Part shown: positions 37,092 to 45,187 of the stretch, piece by piece
Layout: every line of letters starts with the position of its first letter
How positions within the stretch are numbered: the stretch's first letter is position 1
From: Pseudomonas palleroniana
Lineage (GTDB): Bacteria > Pseudomonadota > Gammaproteobacteria > Pseudomonadales > Pseudomonadaceae
Length of the DNA: 64,000 bases
Assembly (NCBI RefSeq): GCF_003031675.1
Contig: NZ_PYWX01000015.1
Coordinates: forward strand, 53,848-117,847
Direction of reading: 5' to 3'
Position numbers and translations under genes: made by a program
The notes under the pieces: model-generated
What the model saw: only the letters and a program-made list of their open reading frames with translations
The model's database searches: none
What the model was told of the DNA's origin: nothing

Positions 37092-37400
37092 ATGCTGAAC
37101 CTGATGACCCTCAATCATTTCCAGCCTTTGTTGAACCAGACCAGCGTGCTTTACCTGCCCGATGGTTCTGCATTGCCCATCCAGATCCAACGCCTCACCC
37201 ACGCCCCCAAGGCCAGCCTGCCTGGCGGCTCACGCACGGCGTTCAGCGTGTTGCTCGAAAGCCTCGTACCGACCGATTTCGTCGACGGCCTCTGCCGCCT
37301 GCCACTCGGGGACAGCTGCCTGGAAAACGTGTTCGTATCCCGCGAACCCGCGATGGGCCGCGACACCCAGCGCGGCTATTTCTGCATCGTTTTCAACTGA
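37092..37400 (+). CDS. DUF6916-like protein
   Basis: A 102-aa protein starting MLNLMTLNHFQPLLNQ and ending REPAMGRDTQRGYFCIVFN (beta-rich, closing with VFN). It fits the small DUF6916-type proteins found beside tail-collar proteins. Function unknown. The GNAT gene converges on it and overlaps its last 25 bp. GGAG precedes the ATG by about 8 nt. Confidence 0.7.
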   Translation: MLNLMTLNHFQPLLNQTSVLYLPDGSALPIQIQRLTHAPKASLPGGSRTAFSVLLESLVPTDFVDGLCRLPLGDSCLENVFVSREPAMGRDTQRGYFCIVFN

Positions 37401-37891
37401 GACGGGTACCACACCAGGCGCTGCGCGGCGGGTGTCTGTTCCTCCACCTCAAACCCCAGCGCCAGATAATGCTGGCGCGCATGGGGGTTACTCGCCCACA
37501 CCACCGTCGCCACCGGGCAACACACCTGGGCAGCGGCCTGCTGCACCCCTTGCAACACCGCACGACCAAAGCCTTGCCCTCGCGCGGTAGGGACAAAAGC
37601 CAGGTACAACACACGGATTTCAGCAGGCCCGAAGTCGGCGCTCAACGCACCGATGGGCGTGGCCAGTTTCTCGATCACATAATGCAGGGCGCCGGGAAAA
37701 TGCTCGTCCATCCCTCGTTCCTGCACCTGGAACTGCTGGGCAATCACCGCCTCCACCAACGCTTGCTCGCCATCTATCCATTGCAGATCCGCACGCGCCG
37801 AACGGTAGAGGCTCTGCAAAAACGGCCCATCGCTGCTGCGTGACGGGCGGACCACCAAGCCCTGCGCCAGGGCGTCATCCTTGTTCAACAT
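37376..37891 (-). CDS. GNAT-family N-acetyltransferase
   Basis: A 171-aa GNAT enzyme. The acetyl-CoA loop region reads AEIRVLYLAFVPTARGQGFG (R-G-x-G-x-G, motif A), followed by RAVLQGVQQAAAQ, and the late NPHARQHYLALGFEVEEQ is motif B. The acceptor is unknown. It begins 13 bp after the M50-HlyD gene and is the last gene of the adaptor operon. Its 3' end overlaps the convergent DUF6916 gene. Confidence 0.85.
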   Translation of the reverse strand: MLNKDDALAQGLVVRPSRSSDGPFLQSLYRSARADLQWIDGEQALVEAVIAQQFQVQERGMDEHFPGALHYVIEKLATPIGALSADFGPAEIRVLYLAFVPTARGQGFGRAVLQGVQQAAAQVCCPVATVVWASNPHARQHYLALGFEVEEQTPAAQRLVWYPSQLKTMQK

Positions 37892-37904
37892 CGTTCAACT
37901 CCTG

Positions 37905-40001
37905 TCAAAACCCGCTTTCCCGCACCCCCAACGCTGCCGCCCGACGCCAGGCGACGCCCAGCACCGACTCACTGCGCCCTTGCAATACCACCACGCCGCG
38001 CAGGGGCTGGCGGGGTGTTTGGATCGGTTGCACGCTTTTCAACCGCGCACCGTACTGGGCCTGGACCGGCTCCGGGCGCTGGTTTTCATCACGGCGTACG
38101 GCGATTGGCCCATGGTGGTCGGAGGTGAGTGCCTCCTGGTCCAGGTAGGCCACGCCATTGGTGTCGATATCGGTCAATTCGACAGGGATAGCGGCATGCA
38201 TCGGGTCATCGGCGATAAAGCGCCCGGTGGCGCCCGGGGCTACCCGCCACAACTCTGCCTCGGCCAGGTAACCCCGCAGGCGTGCCCCCTCTTCCACCAC
38301 TTGCGCGAGCGAATCCTTGGGCGACAGCCAACGGCCCACGCTCAATTGCGGCAACACATCGCGCACCGTGCCGGCATGGGGTGCGCGCAACAGCAACCGC
38401 TCGCGCTGGGCGTCCAGGCCTCGGTATTCGGCCAGGGCCTGGGACAGACGCTGATCGTTGATCCCGGCATCTGCCGCCGTTTCAGTGCGCCCGGCCTGGC
38501 GACGCATCTGCAACTGCAGAATCTCCACTTCACGGCGCACGATGCTTTGTCGCGCTTCCAGATCCGGCGACTCCAACTCGAACAATACCTGGCCTTGGGT
38601 GACGGCCTCGCCATCGGCCACCCGTACCTGCTTGACCCGCGCCGCCACGGGCGCATGCAATGCGCTGGCACGTCCGGCTTCGAGCATGGCCGGCAACTCC
38701 ACGGCGCTGCGCCACGGCACCACCAGCGCCAGCAGCAGCAACAGCAGGCCCAGGCTGCTGAGCAACACCCGGGGGGCATGGGCCTGGGTGCGACGACTCC
38801 ACCATTCGCGCCACTCCTTGAAGACCGGCAAGCCGATGAACCACACCAGTTCCACCAGCATCAGGAAGATCCCGAGCAGCTTGAAGAACAGGTGATACAC
38901 CGCCAGCGCAATCCCCAGGAACAGCGCCGCCCGCCACAGCCACGCCAGGTAACCCCACCCCAGCAAGCGTCGTTGCATCGTCGGCGACCAGGGCTCCGGC
39001 GCCGGCTCGCCATAACCGAACAACAGTTCGCGCAGGCGCCAACGGCACAGTGCAAAAGCGCGGCCCTGCAAGTTATCCACGCCCCACCAGTCACTGATCA
39101 AAAAGTAACCATCAAAACGCATGAACGGGTTGAGGTTGATCGCCAATGTGGTCAGCCAAGTCGCGCTGGCCAACATGAACGCCGCCGTGCGCGCCGGACC
39201 GTCGGGCAACAACGACCATGCGAGCAGGGCAATGCACGCCAGCAACAACTCGGCCATCACCCCGCCGGCTCCGATCATCAACCGCGCACGGCGATCATTG
39301 ACCCGCCACGCGTCGCTCACATCGGTGTAGAACATCGGCAGCAACACCATGAACGCCACGCCCATGCTCTGCACCCGGCACCCGGCGCGCTTGGCCATGA
39401 AGGCATGGCCGAATTCATGGCACAGCTTGGCGAAAAACAACGCCACACCAAATGCCAGGGCGCCGCCGAGGCTGAACAGGTGCGGGAACGTCGCCAGGAA
39501 ACGCTGCCAGTCGCGTGCGACCAGGAACACGCCCAAGCCCAGGATGATCGGCAAACCGTAACGCAACAATCCCGGGCCGAAGCGCGCCAGCCAAGGCCAT
39601 ACACGGTTGAGAAACGCATCCGGGCGCCACAACGGAATGCGGAAAAACAGGTACTGATGCAGCAACACCTGCCACAGGCTGCGCTTTTGCGCGGCCGCTT
39701 TATAGAGGTAACTCGCCCGCTGCTGCGGGTCGAAGGCGGCGATCAGGTCATGGGCACGTAAAAAGCTCAGCAACTCCTCCACTTCGTGACCCTCCAGGGG
39801 CAAACCCGGTTCGCGGTTGGCGGCCTGCAGGACTTTTTCCGGATCGCCCAGCGACCAGTGACGCAACAAACGAATCGCGCTGGCGCCAAGTTTGAAATAG
39901 CGCCCACGTACCGGGTCGGCCAGGGTCCAGCGCGGCGAGCCGTCCAACGCGGCGCCGGCGGCGGACAGTTGCAGGTCTTCGCGCAGCCTGGGCAGGCTCA
40001 T
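37905..40001 (-). CDS. M50 (site-2-protease-like) membrane protein fused to HlyD adaptor
   Basis: A 698-aa hybrid. Residues about 1-95 resemble a PqqD-type winged domain (RYFKLGASAIRLLRHW). A polytopic M50 domain (about 140-420) carries the zinc motif H195-E-F-G-H199 in a membrane helix and the second metal motif N291-PFMRF-D297-G. A membrane helix near 435-455 leads into a HlyD part (about 460-690) with two lipoyl halves around a short helical hairpin (LHAPVAARVKQVRVADGEAV; LLRAPHAGTVRDVLPQLS). All catalytic residues expected for a metalloprotease are present. Its ATG shares one base with the stop of the upstream GAF-HlyD gene (TGATG). It may process or channel the exported giant protein (inference). 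Confidence 0.88.
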   Translation of the reverse strand: MSLPRLREDLQLSAAGAALDGSPRWTLADPVRGRYFKLGASAIRLLRHWSLGDPEKVLQAANREPGLPLEGHEVEELLSFLRAHDLIAAFDPQQRASYLYKAAAQKRSLWQVLLHQYLFFRIPLWRPDAFLNRVWPWLARFGPGLLRYGLPIILGLGVFLVARDWQRFLATFPHLFSLGGALAFGVALFFAKLCHEFGHAFMAKRAGCRVQSMGVAFMVLLPMFYTDVSDAWRVNDRRARLMIGAGGVMAELLLACIALLAWSLLPDGPARTAAFMLASATWLTTLAINLNPFMRFDGYFLISDWWGVDNLQGRAFALCRWRLRELLFGYGEPAPEPWSPTMQRRLLGWGYLAWLWRAALFLGIALAVYHLFFKLLGIFLMLVELVWFIGLPVFKEWREWWSRRTQAHAPRVLLSSLGLLLLLLALVVPWRSAVELPAMLEAGRASALHAPVAARVKQVRVADGEAVTQGQVLFELESPDLEARQSIVRREVEILQLQMRRQAGRTETAADAGINDQRLSQALAEYRGLDAQRERLLLRAPHAGTVRDVLPQLSVGRWLSPKDSLAQVVEEGARLRGYLAEAELWRVAPGATGRFIADDPMHAAIPVELTDIDTNGVAYLDQEALTSDHHGPIAVRRDENQRPEPVQAQYGARLKSVQPIQTPRQPLRGVVVLQGRSESVLGVAWRRAAALGVRESGF

Positions 40002-41320
40002 CAGAGACCCACGCTCTGGCGTAAGCCTGCCAGCGGCCGGCGCAGCAGGTACAGGGCCAGCGGCGCCCGCTCTCCATAGAGTTTCGCGGTACCGCGCAGG
40101 CCGATACGGGGCGGCGCATCATCGAATTGCGCATCGAGGCGATAGGCCAACTGCCCACCCGGTGTGGGCTGCGCTTCATAGGCGACCCGTTGCAGGGTCG
40201 CGAGGTGACGTTGCAGCGGGTCGCTGTCGAGAAACAGCGCGACCTGGGCATTGGGCGCCAAGGCAATCGCATCACCCACCGCCAATTCAATGCGCAACTC
40301 CGCCTGGGCCGGATCGGCGATCTGCAACAGCCGCTCGCCGGTTTGCACCGGTTTACCGGTCCAGCGATCGGCATCTGCGAATACGGCGATCCCGTCGCGT
40401 TCGGCGCGCACTTCGCTACGTTTGAGCAGCTCACGTGCATAGTCACGTTCAGCACGTTTTTGCTCGACGCGGGCGGCCAGCAGGTCAATCTTCGAGCTGG
40501 ACTCGGCATCGGCAAAGGCACGCTGGGAATTGGCCTTGAGCTCCGCCTCGGCCACGCCCAGCGCACGCGCGGCCACATCGGCCTGGGCCGTCAGCGTGGT
40601 GCTTTCAAAGCGCAGCAACAGGTCGCCGGTTTTCACCGTCTGGTTAGGTTTGACCAGGAACTCCGCGATCACCCCATCCAGCGGCGCCGCGACGACTTGC
40701 CCGGCCAGCGGCACCACTTCGGCGGGCGCCAGCACCGACTGATGTACCGGGATCAGCAGCGTCAGCAGCAACGCCACCACCGCCGCTATCTGGCGTTTGC
40801 GGGTCAGGCGCAAGCGCCACGGCTGGCGCGGTTGCAACGCATGCCAGGCATGGCTGCAAGTGTCGCCCAGTTGCGCCAGCAGTACTTGCTCGGCCGGGCT
40901 CCACGGCGTGTCCCGCGCCAGCCACAGGCCGCCGAACACTCGGCCCTGGGGGTCAACCAACGGCAGCCAGAACACATGCCCGGCCGACAGGCCCTGCCAA
41001 TCGGCTTGCACCGCGCCACTCAATTGCTCAGCCGGCACCACCCGTGCGGTCTGGCTCAACGCCAGCTTGTGCAACTGCGCCACCGCTTGTTCGACAAAAG
41101 CCACGAACGGCGCGTTGGGGTCGACGCTGCTCACCGCCGTCACCGCCCGCACCTTACCGGCGATCAACAGGGCGGCATGGCGATAGCCAAACAGTGGTTG
41201 GCCATCGTTGACCAGGCTGTAGGCCAGTTGCTCGGTGGTACGCGCCGCACGAATCTGACGCTCAAGATCGAGAAACTGCGCAAACACGCGCTCGGCGTGG
41301 CCCGCCATCGGTGCGTTCAT
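40001..41320 (-). CDS. GAF-like/HlyD fusion adaptor
   Basis: A 439-aa protein with a cytoplasmic N-terminal region (about 10-170) resembling a GAF sensor domain (LVNDGQPLFGYRHAALLIAG, VFGGLWLARDTPWSPAEQVL). One transmembrane helix follows (about 180-200, IAAVVALLLTLLIPV), then a periplasmic HlyD adaptor: LAPAEVVPLAGQVVAAPLDG, a long helical hairpin (about 245-310, AEAELKANSQRAFADAESS) and a second lipoyl half (RAERDGIAVFADADRWTGKP). It overlaps the upstream HlyD gene by 4 bp and the M50-HlyD gene by 1 bp, so the three are one operon. The GAF part could couple export to a cytoplasmic signal; no ligand is evident. Confidence 0.84.
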   Translation of the reverse strand: MNAPMAGHAERVFAQFLDLERQIRAARTTEQLAYSLVNDGQPLFGYRHAALLIAGKVRAVTAVSSVDPNAPFVAFVEQAVAQLHKLALSQTARVVPAEQLSGAVQADWQGLSAGHVFWLPLVDPQGRVFGGLWLARDTPWSPAEQVLLAQLGDTCSHAWHALQPRQPWRLRLTRKRQIAAVVALLLTLLIPVHQSVLAPAEVVPLAGQVVAAPLDGVIAEFLVKPNQTVKTGDLLLRFESTTLTAQADVAARALGVAEAELKANSQRAFADAESSSKIDLLAARVEQKRAERDYARELLKRSEVRAERDGIAVFADADRWTGKPVQTGERLLQIADPAQAELRIELAVGDAIALAPNAQVALFLDSDPLQRHLATLQRVAYEAQPTPGGQLAYRLDAQFDDAPPRIGLRGTAKLYGERAPLALYLLRRPLAGLRQSVGL

Positions 41321-42087
41321 TGCAGTTGCGCAAAGCGGGCAGTACCGCTCATGCCTGCCAGCAGCCCGGAAGCGTTCGGCAAGGTGGCGACCAGCAGCAG
41401 TGTCTGGCTGCCTTCATCAATACGAGCACCCAGGCGCTTGACCGTGGCCGTGAATGCCTGACCGGTTTCGTCGGGAGTGAAATTGAAGGTTTGCCCGGGC
41501 TTGAGTTTGCCCATCCAGCGCGACGGCACCCGCAGGTGGATTTCCAGGCTGTGGTTATCGACGATCTCCAGCAACGGCGCCCCGGCCGATACGCTTTCGT
41601 AACGCTGGACCTTGCGCTGCACCACTTGGCCGTCATACGGCGCCAGCACGCTGCAGCGTTTGACCTGTACTTGATAAACCTGGGTTTGAGCCTGGGTCTC
41701 GGTGAGTTTGGCTTCGGCGCGGGCCACTTCAAAACGCCCGACGGAGTTGAGTGCGGCCAGTTGTTTGTTGTGGGCAAGCTCCTCACCGGCGCCACGGCTG
41801 GCGGCCTGGGCGGCATTGAGCTGGGCCTGGTAGGCCGAGCAGTCGAAGCGCGCCAGAGTGTCGCCCTTCTTGAACGATTCGCCCTCGCTGAAGGGCAACT
41901 CGACGATCCGCCCCGACAGCTCGCTGGCCAGCATCGCCTGGTCGCGGGCACGCAACACGCCACGCGCCTCGTCGGCGCCGGTCGCCGCCGCAGAGGGGTG
42001 ATCCAGCAACGGGTCGTCCGCCATGGCCAGTTGCGTCAGGCCCATCAGACATGAAACTCCAAACACCCAACTACGTAACGGCTCCAT
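41317..42087 (-). CDS. Periplasmic HlyD/RND-type adaptor
   Basis: A 256-aa adaptor with a signal peptide (about 1-23, ending QLAMADDP) and no membrane anchor. The lipoyl halves (LASELSGRIVELPFSEGESF and LAPYDGQVVQRKVQRYESVS) flank a hairpin (about 90-140), and a beta-barrel follows. It is the first gene of the adaptor operon, with AGGGAG upstream of ATG 42087. It is probably the soluble partner linking the two anchored adaptors to the TolC-like channel encoded at 24194-25708. Confidence 0.87.
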   Translation of the reverse strand: MEPLRSWVFGVSCLMGLTQLAMADDPLLDHPSAAATGADEARGVLRARDQAMLASELSGRIVELPFSEGESFKKGDTLARFDCSAYQAQLNAAQAASRGAGEELAHNKQLAALNSVGRFEVARAEAKLTETQAQTQVYQVQVKRCSVLAPYDGQVVQRKVQRYESVSAGAPLLEIVDNHSLEIHLRVPSRWMGKLKPGQTFNFTPDETGQAFTATVKRLGARIDEGSQTLLLVATLPNASGLLAGMSGTARFAQLQ

Positions 42088-42250
42088 GCGGTAACTACTC
42101 CCTGATGATGTCGGCAGTCTAGGGCAGGCAAATCAAATTGCCACTACCTAAAACGGATAAATCTGAATTTATTGTAGGGCGCTACCGACGTCTTCGCAGG
42201 CGTACGTTATGATTGCGACCCTCCAAGGACTCAGGATCAAAGGACACGTC

Positions 42251-44407
42251 ATGCGCATCGGTTTTCTGCCTCCTCTGGGTCTGGCGTTGCTCGCCGGCCT
42301 TTCCTTCCAAGCCCAGGCCAGCGGCGATGATTCGTGCTACCCCGACTGGCGGGTATCACGCGACAGCCTTGAAGGCTGCAGCAACCTGCCCTTCCTGAGC
42401 CCGGGCAATGACAGCCGGGTCAACCTGCGCCTGTTACTGGCAGATAAACAGGCGATGCCGCTGACACCCAACGCACTGAATGAAACCGACCTGGAGCAAG
42501 GCTTCGGTCCGGTGCCGTTCCCGGTGTATCGCCTGACGTCCAATGACACCCCGCCCGCAGAAGCAGACGACTCCTCGGCCCCCGGGCTTGACGAACTGCT
42601 CGCGCCATTGGGCATCCAGCGCGGCGATAGCAAGGCCGCCGGCCAAGCCTTCCTCAGCGGTGAAGGCAGCCGTTGCCGCAGCAATGATGACGACAGCGCC
42701 GCGGCGTTTATCGGCCAGGTCGTCAAGGCCGACATGCCGGCGGCCGAGCGCGACGTGCTGGTCAAAGCCCGTGTGCAGTTGCTCGCCACTTGCGATTGGA
42801 ATGGCCAGGTCGTGGAGCCGCAACAGATTCAGTCGCCCGAAGGCCAACTGCTGCGTACCTATCTGCAAGCAGCCGCCGACTTCTACAGCGGGCGCTTCAG
42901 CGACGCCGAACGCGGTTTTGCCGCTGCCGGCAGCAGCGCCCTGCCCTGGCTGAAAGAAACCGCGCTGTACATGACCGCCCGCACCTCGCTGAACCAGGCA
43001 CAGGCCGAGGCCTTCGACGAATACGGCATGCCGAAGCTCGAGCGTGTGGACAAGTCGGCCCTGAGCAACGCCGAAGAGGGCTTCCTCGGTTACCTGAAAA
43101 CTTATCCACAGGGCGCGTACGCTACCTCGGCCCGCGGCCTGCTGCGCCGGGTGTACTGGCTGGCGGATGACACCGACAAACTGGCCGAGGCCTATGCGTG
43201 GCAACTGACCCAGGCGACGGATACACAGCGCAACGCGTCGCTGGAAGAACTGGTGGAAGAAGCCGACCTCAAACTGTTGATGGTCAATCGCAGCACCGTG
43301 CAAAACCCCATGATTCAGTTGGTCACCGACCTGATGGCGATGCGCGCCCATACCCCGCCGGAACTGACTCGCGAAGAGCTCGACGGGCAGAAAGGCGTGT
43401 TTGCCAATGAGCCGGCTCAGTTCGACTACGTACAGGCGGCCTACGCGCTGTACGTCGAGCATCAGCCCGACAACGCCTTGAAGCTGTTGCCCAAGGAAGT
43501 GCCGTCGAGCCTGGATTATTTCGCCTTCAGCCAACAGATCTTGCGCGCATTGGCCCTGGAGGAGAAAAAAGACTGGAAAGCCGCCGAGTCGCTGTGGCTG
43601 CAATTGCTGCCGCTGGCCAAGCTGCCACTGCAACGTGACCAACTGGAATTGGCCCTGGCCATGAACTACGAACGCAGCGGCCAATTGGCCAAGGTGTTTG
43701 CCGCCGACTCGCCGATCAGCGCCCAGCAAGTGCGTTACATCCTGCTGCGCAACGTGGCCGGGCCGGACCTGCTGCGCCAACAACTGGCCAAGGCCAGTGA
43801 CCCCGTGGAGCGCAACACCGCGCAATTCGTGCTGCTTTATAAAGACCTGCTACACGGCCAGTTCGCCGACTTCGCAGCCGACTTCAAGCAACTGCCGGCC
43901 CCGGCGCCCGAAGACAAGCTGGGCACCAGCCTGGGCTACGTCTATACCTCAGGCCAGAGCCTGAAAATGTTCCAGTGGAACGGGGACAAAGCCGAATCCG
44001 GCTATGCGTGCCCGAGCATCGCGCAAACCGCAGCAACCTTGCAAAACGACGCGAAAAACCCGCAGGGCCTGAATTGCTTCGGCGAGTTCATCCTGCGTAA
44101 CGGCCTGGACGGCATGCCGCTGGAACAAGCCCGCGCCGCCGGCAGCCTGGGCAGTACGGCGTCGGACTTCAAAGGTGAAACCTTCTCGCGGCTCGACGGC
44201 TACAAACTCGTCATCGCCAACGCCAAGGCTCCGAAGAACGACAAGGCCTATGCCCTGTTCCGCGCCATCAACTGCTATGCGCCGTCAGGCTATAACAGCT
44301 GCGGTGGCAATGAAGTTGAACCGGCCGTGCGCAAGGCGTGGTTCCGCCAGCTCAAAACCAGCTTTGCCGACACCGAGTGGGGCAAGTCTCTGCAGTACTA
44401 CTGGTGA
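42251..44407 (+). CDS. Exported TPR-like protein of unknown function
   Basis: A 718-aa protein with a signal peptide (MRIGFLPPLGLALLAGLSFQ, cleavage near QAQAS). The mature part is largely helical with TPR-like stretches (GRFSDAERGFAAAGSSALPW, AEEGFLGYLKTYPQGAYATS) and is reminiscent of BamD/YfiO-type helical repeats, but I do not recognise a defined family. Six or more cysteines suggest periplasmic disulfides. I choose ATG 42251, because an upstream frame start at 42209 would precede the signal peptide. It is divergent from the adaptor operon and overlaps the DUF3142 gene by 4 bp. Confidence 0.72.
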   Translation: MRIGFLPPLGLALLAGLSFQAQASGDDSCYPDWRVSRDSLEGCSNLPFLSPGNDSRVNLRLLLADKQAMPLTPNALNETDLEQGFGPVPFPVYRLTSNDTPPAEADDSSAPGLDELLAPLGIQRGDSKAAGQAFLSGEGSRCRSNDDDSAAAFIGQVVKADMPAAERDVLVKARVQLLATCDWNGQVVEPQQIQSPEGQLLRTYLQAAADFYSGRFSDAERGFAAAGSSALPWLKETALYMTARTSLNQAQAEAFDEYGMPKLERVDKSALSNAEEGFLGYLKTYPQGAYATSARGLLRRVYWLADDTDKLAEAYAWQLTQATDTQRNASLEELVEEADLKLLMVNRSTVQNPMIQLVTDLMAMRAHTPPELTREELDGQKGVFANEPAQFDYVQAAYALYVEHQPDNALKLLPKEVPSSLDYFAFSQQILRALALEEKKDWKAAESLWLQLLPLAKLPLQRDQLELALAMNYERSGQLAKVFAADSPISAQQVRYILLRNVAGPDLLRQQLAKASDPVERNTAQFVLLYKDLLHGQFADFAADFKQLPAPAPEDKLGTSLGYVYTSGQSLKMFQWNGDKAESGYACPSIAQTAATLQNDAKNPQGLNCFGEFILRNGLDGMPLEQARAAGSLGSTASDFKGETFSRLDGYKLVIANAKAPKNDKAYALFRAINCYAPSGYNSCGGNEVEPAVRKAWFRQLKTSFADTEWGKSLQYYW

Positions 44408-45105
44408 AGCACCTGTGGCTCGGCTTGCTGCTGTTGGCAAGCCCGGCTTTTGGCGCTGTTGACGCCCGCGACTATGACGCCTTCTGGCTATGGAGCGGCG
44501 TCACGCCGCAGCCGGTACTCAAGCAGGCCAAAACCCTGTACATCCTGCAGGGCCAGATCAACTCCACCCGCCGCGCGCCACAGCGCGGCGTGCAATTGAT
44601 CGCCCAGGGCATCAGCGTACCGCGCCTCACCCAAGGCGAGGTCTGGGTGGTCTACCGTGCCCACACCTTGCATTGGCCGGAGCAGATCTACACCCAAGTG
44701 TTCGGCCAGGTGCAACGCTGGCGCGACGCCGGCAACCCGGTGGTCGGGATCCAGATCGACTTCGACGCCCGCACCCAATACCTGCATGAATACGCAGCCT
44801 TCCTGCGCGACCTGCGCCAACGCCTGCCCGCCGACCTGCGCCTGAGCATCACCGGCCTGATGGACTGGAGCAGCAACGCCGACCCGGCGGCCATCGCCCA
44901 GCTCAAGGGCGTGGTGGATGAGGTGGTGGTGCAGACCTATCAGGGCCGCCATAGCATCCCGGATTACGCGGCGTACTTACCTCGGATGAATCGATTGGGA
45001 TTGCCGTTCAAGGTGGGGCTGATTCAAGGCGGGGAATGGGAAGCACCGGGGTATTTGCAAGGGAATGAGTGGTTTCGAGGGTATGTGGTGTTTTTGCAGA
45101 ACTGA
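44404..45105 (+). CDS. DUF3142 exported protein
   Basis: A 233-aa protein with a signal peptide (KHLWLGLLLLASPAFGAVDA). The DUF3142 core looks like a TIM-barrel glycoside-hydrolase-like fold: VVGIQIDFDARTQYLHEYAA (acidic DFD), LRLSITGLMDWSSN and VVVQTYQGRHSIPDY. Enzyme activity is not established for the family. GTG start at 44404 overlaps the upstream stop (GTGA), so it is translationally coupled to the TPR-like gene. Confidence 0.82.
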   Translation: MKHLWLGLLLLASPAFGAVDARDYDAFWLWSGVTPQPVLKQAKTLYILQGQINSTRRAPQRGVQLIAQGISVPRLTQGEVWVVYRAHTLHWPEQIYTQVFGQVQRWRDAGNPVVGIQIDFDARTQYLHEYAAFLRDLRQRLPADLRLSITGLMDWSSNADPAAIAQLKGVVDEVVVQTYQGRHSIPDYAAYLPRMNRLGLPFKVGLIQGGEWEAPGYLQGNEWFRGYVVFLQN

Positions 45106-45145
45106 CAAATTTCTTGACATGGGTGCCGTAGACATGAAAGTTTTT

Positions 45146-45169
45146 GTCCACAGTCCATGGACGGTGGAC
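45146..45169. promoter_or_regulatory. 24-bp palindromic operator candidate
   Basis: GTCCAC (45146-45151) and GTGGAC (45164-45169) flank the core palindrome GTCCATGGAC (45153-45162). Only one pair (A45152/G45163) breaks perfect symmetry. It lies 18 bp before the ATG of the first gene of a three-gene module; TTGACA at 45114-45119 could be a -35. It is a likely autoregulatory site for the DNA-binding-like first gene product. Confidence 0.6.
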
Positions 45170-45187
45170 ACTGGAATGCGAGCATGA

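Noticed and set aside
36454..37400. Prophage or R-tailocin remnant suggested by the tail-collar domain
   Set aside because: No other phage structural, lysis or integration genes are nearby. MdpB-like collar proteins with DUF6916 occur outside phages.
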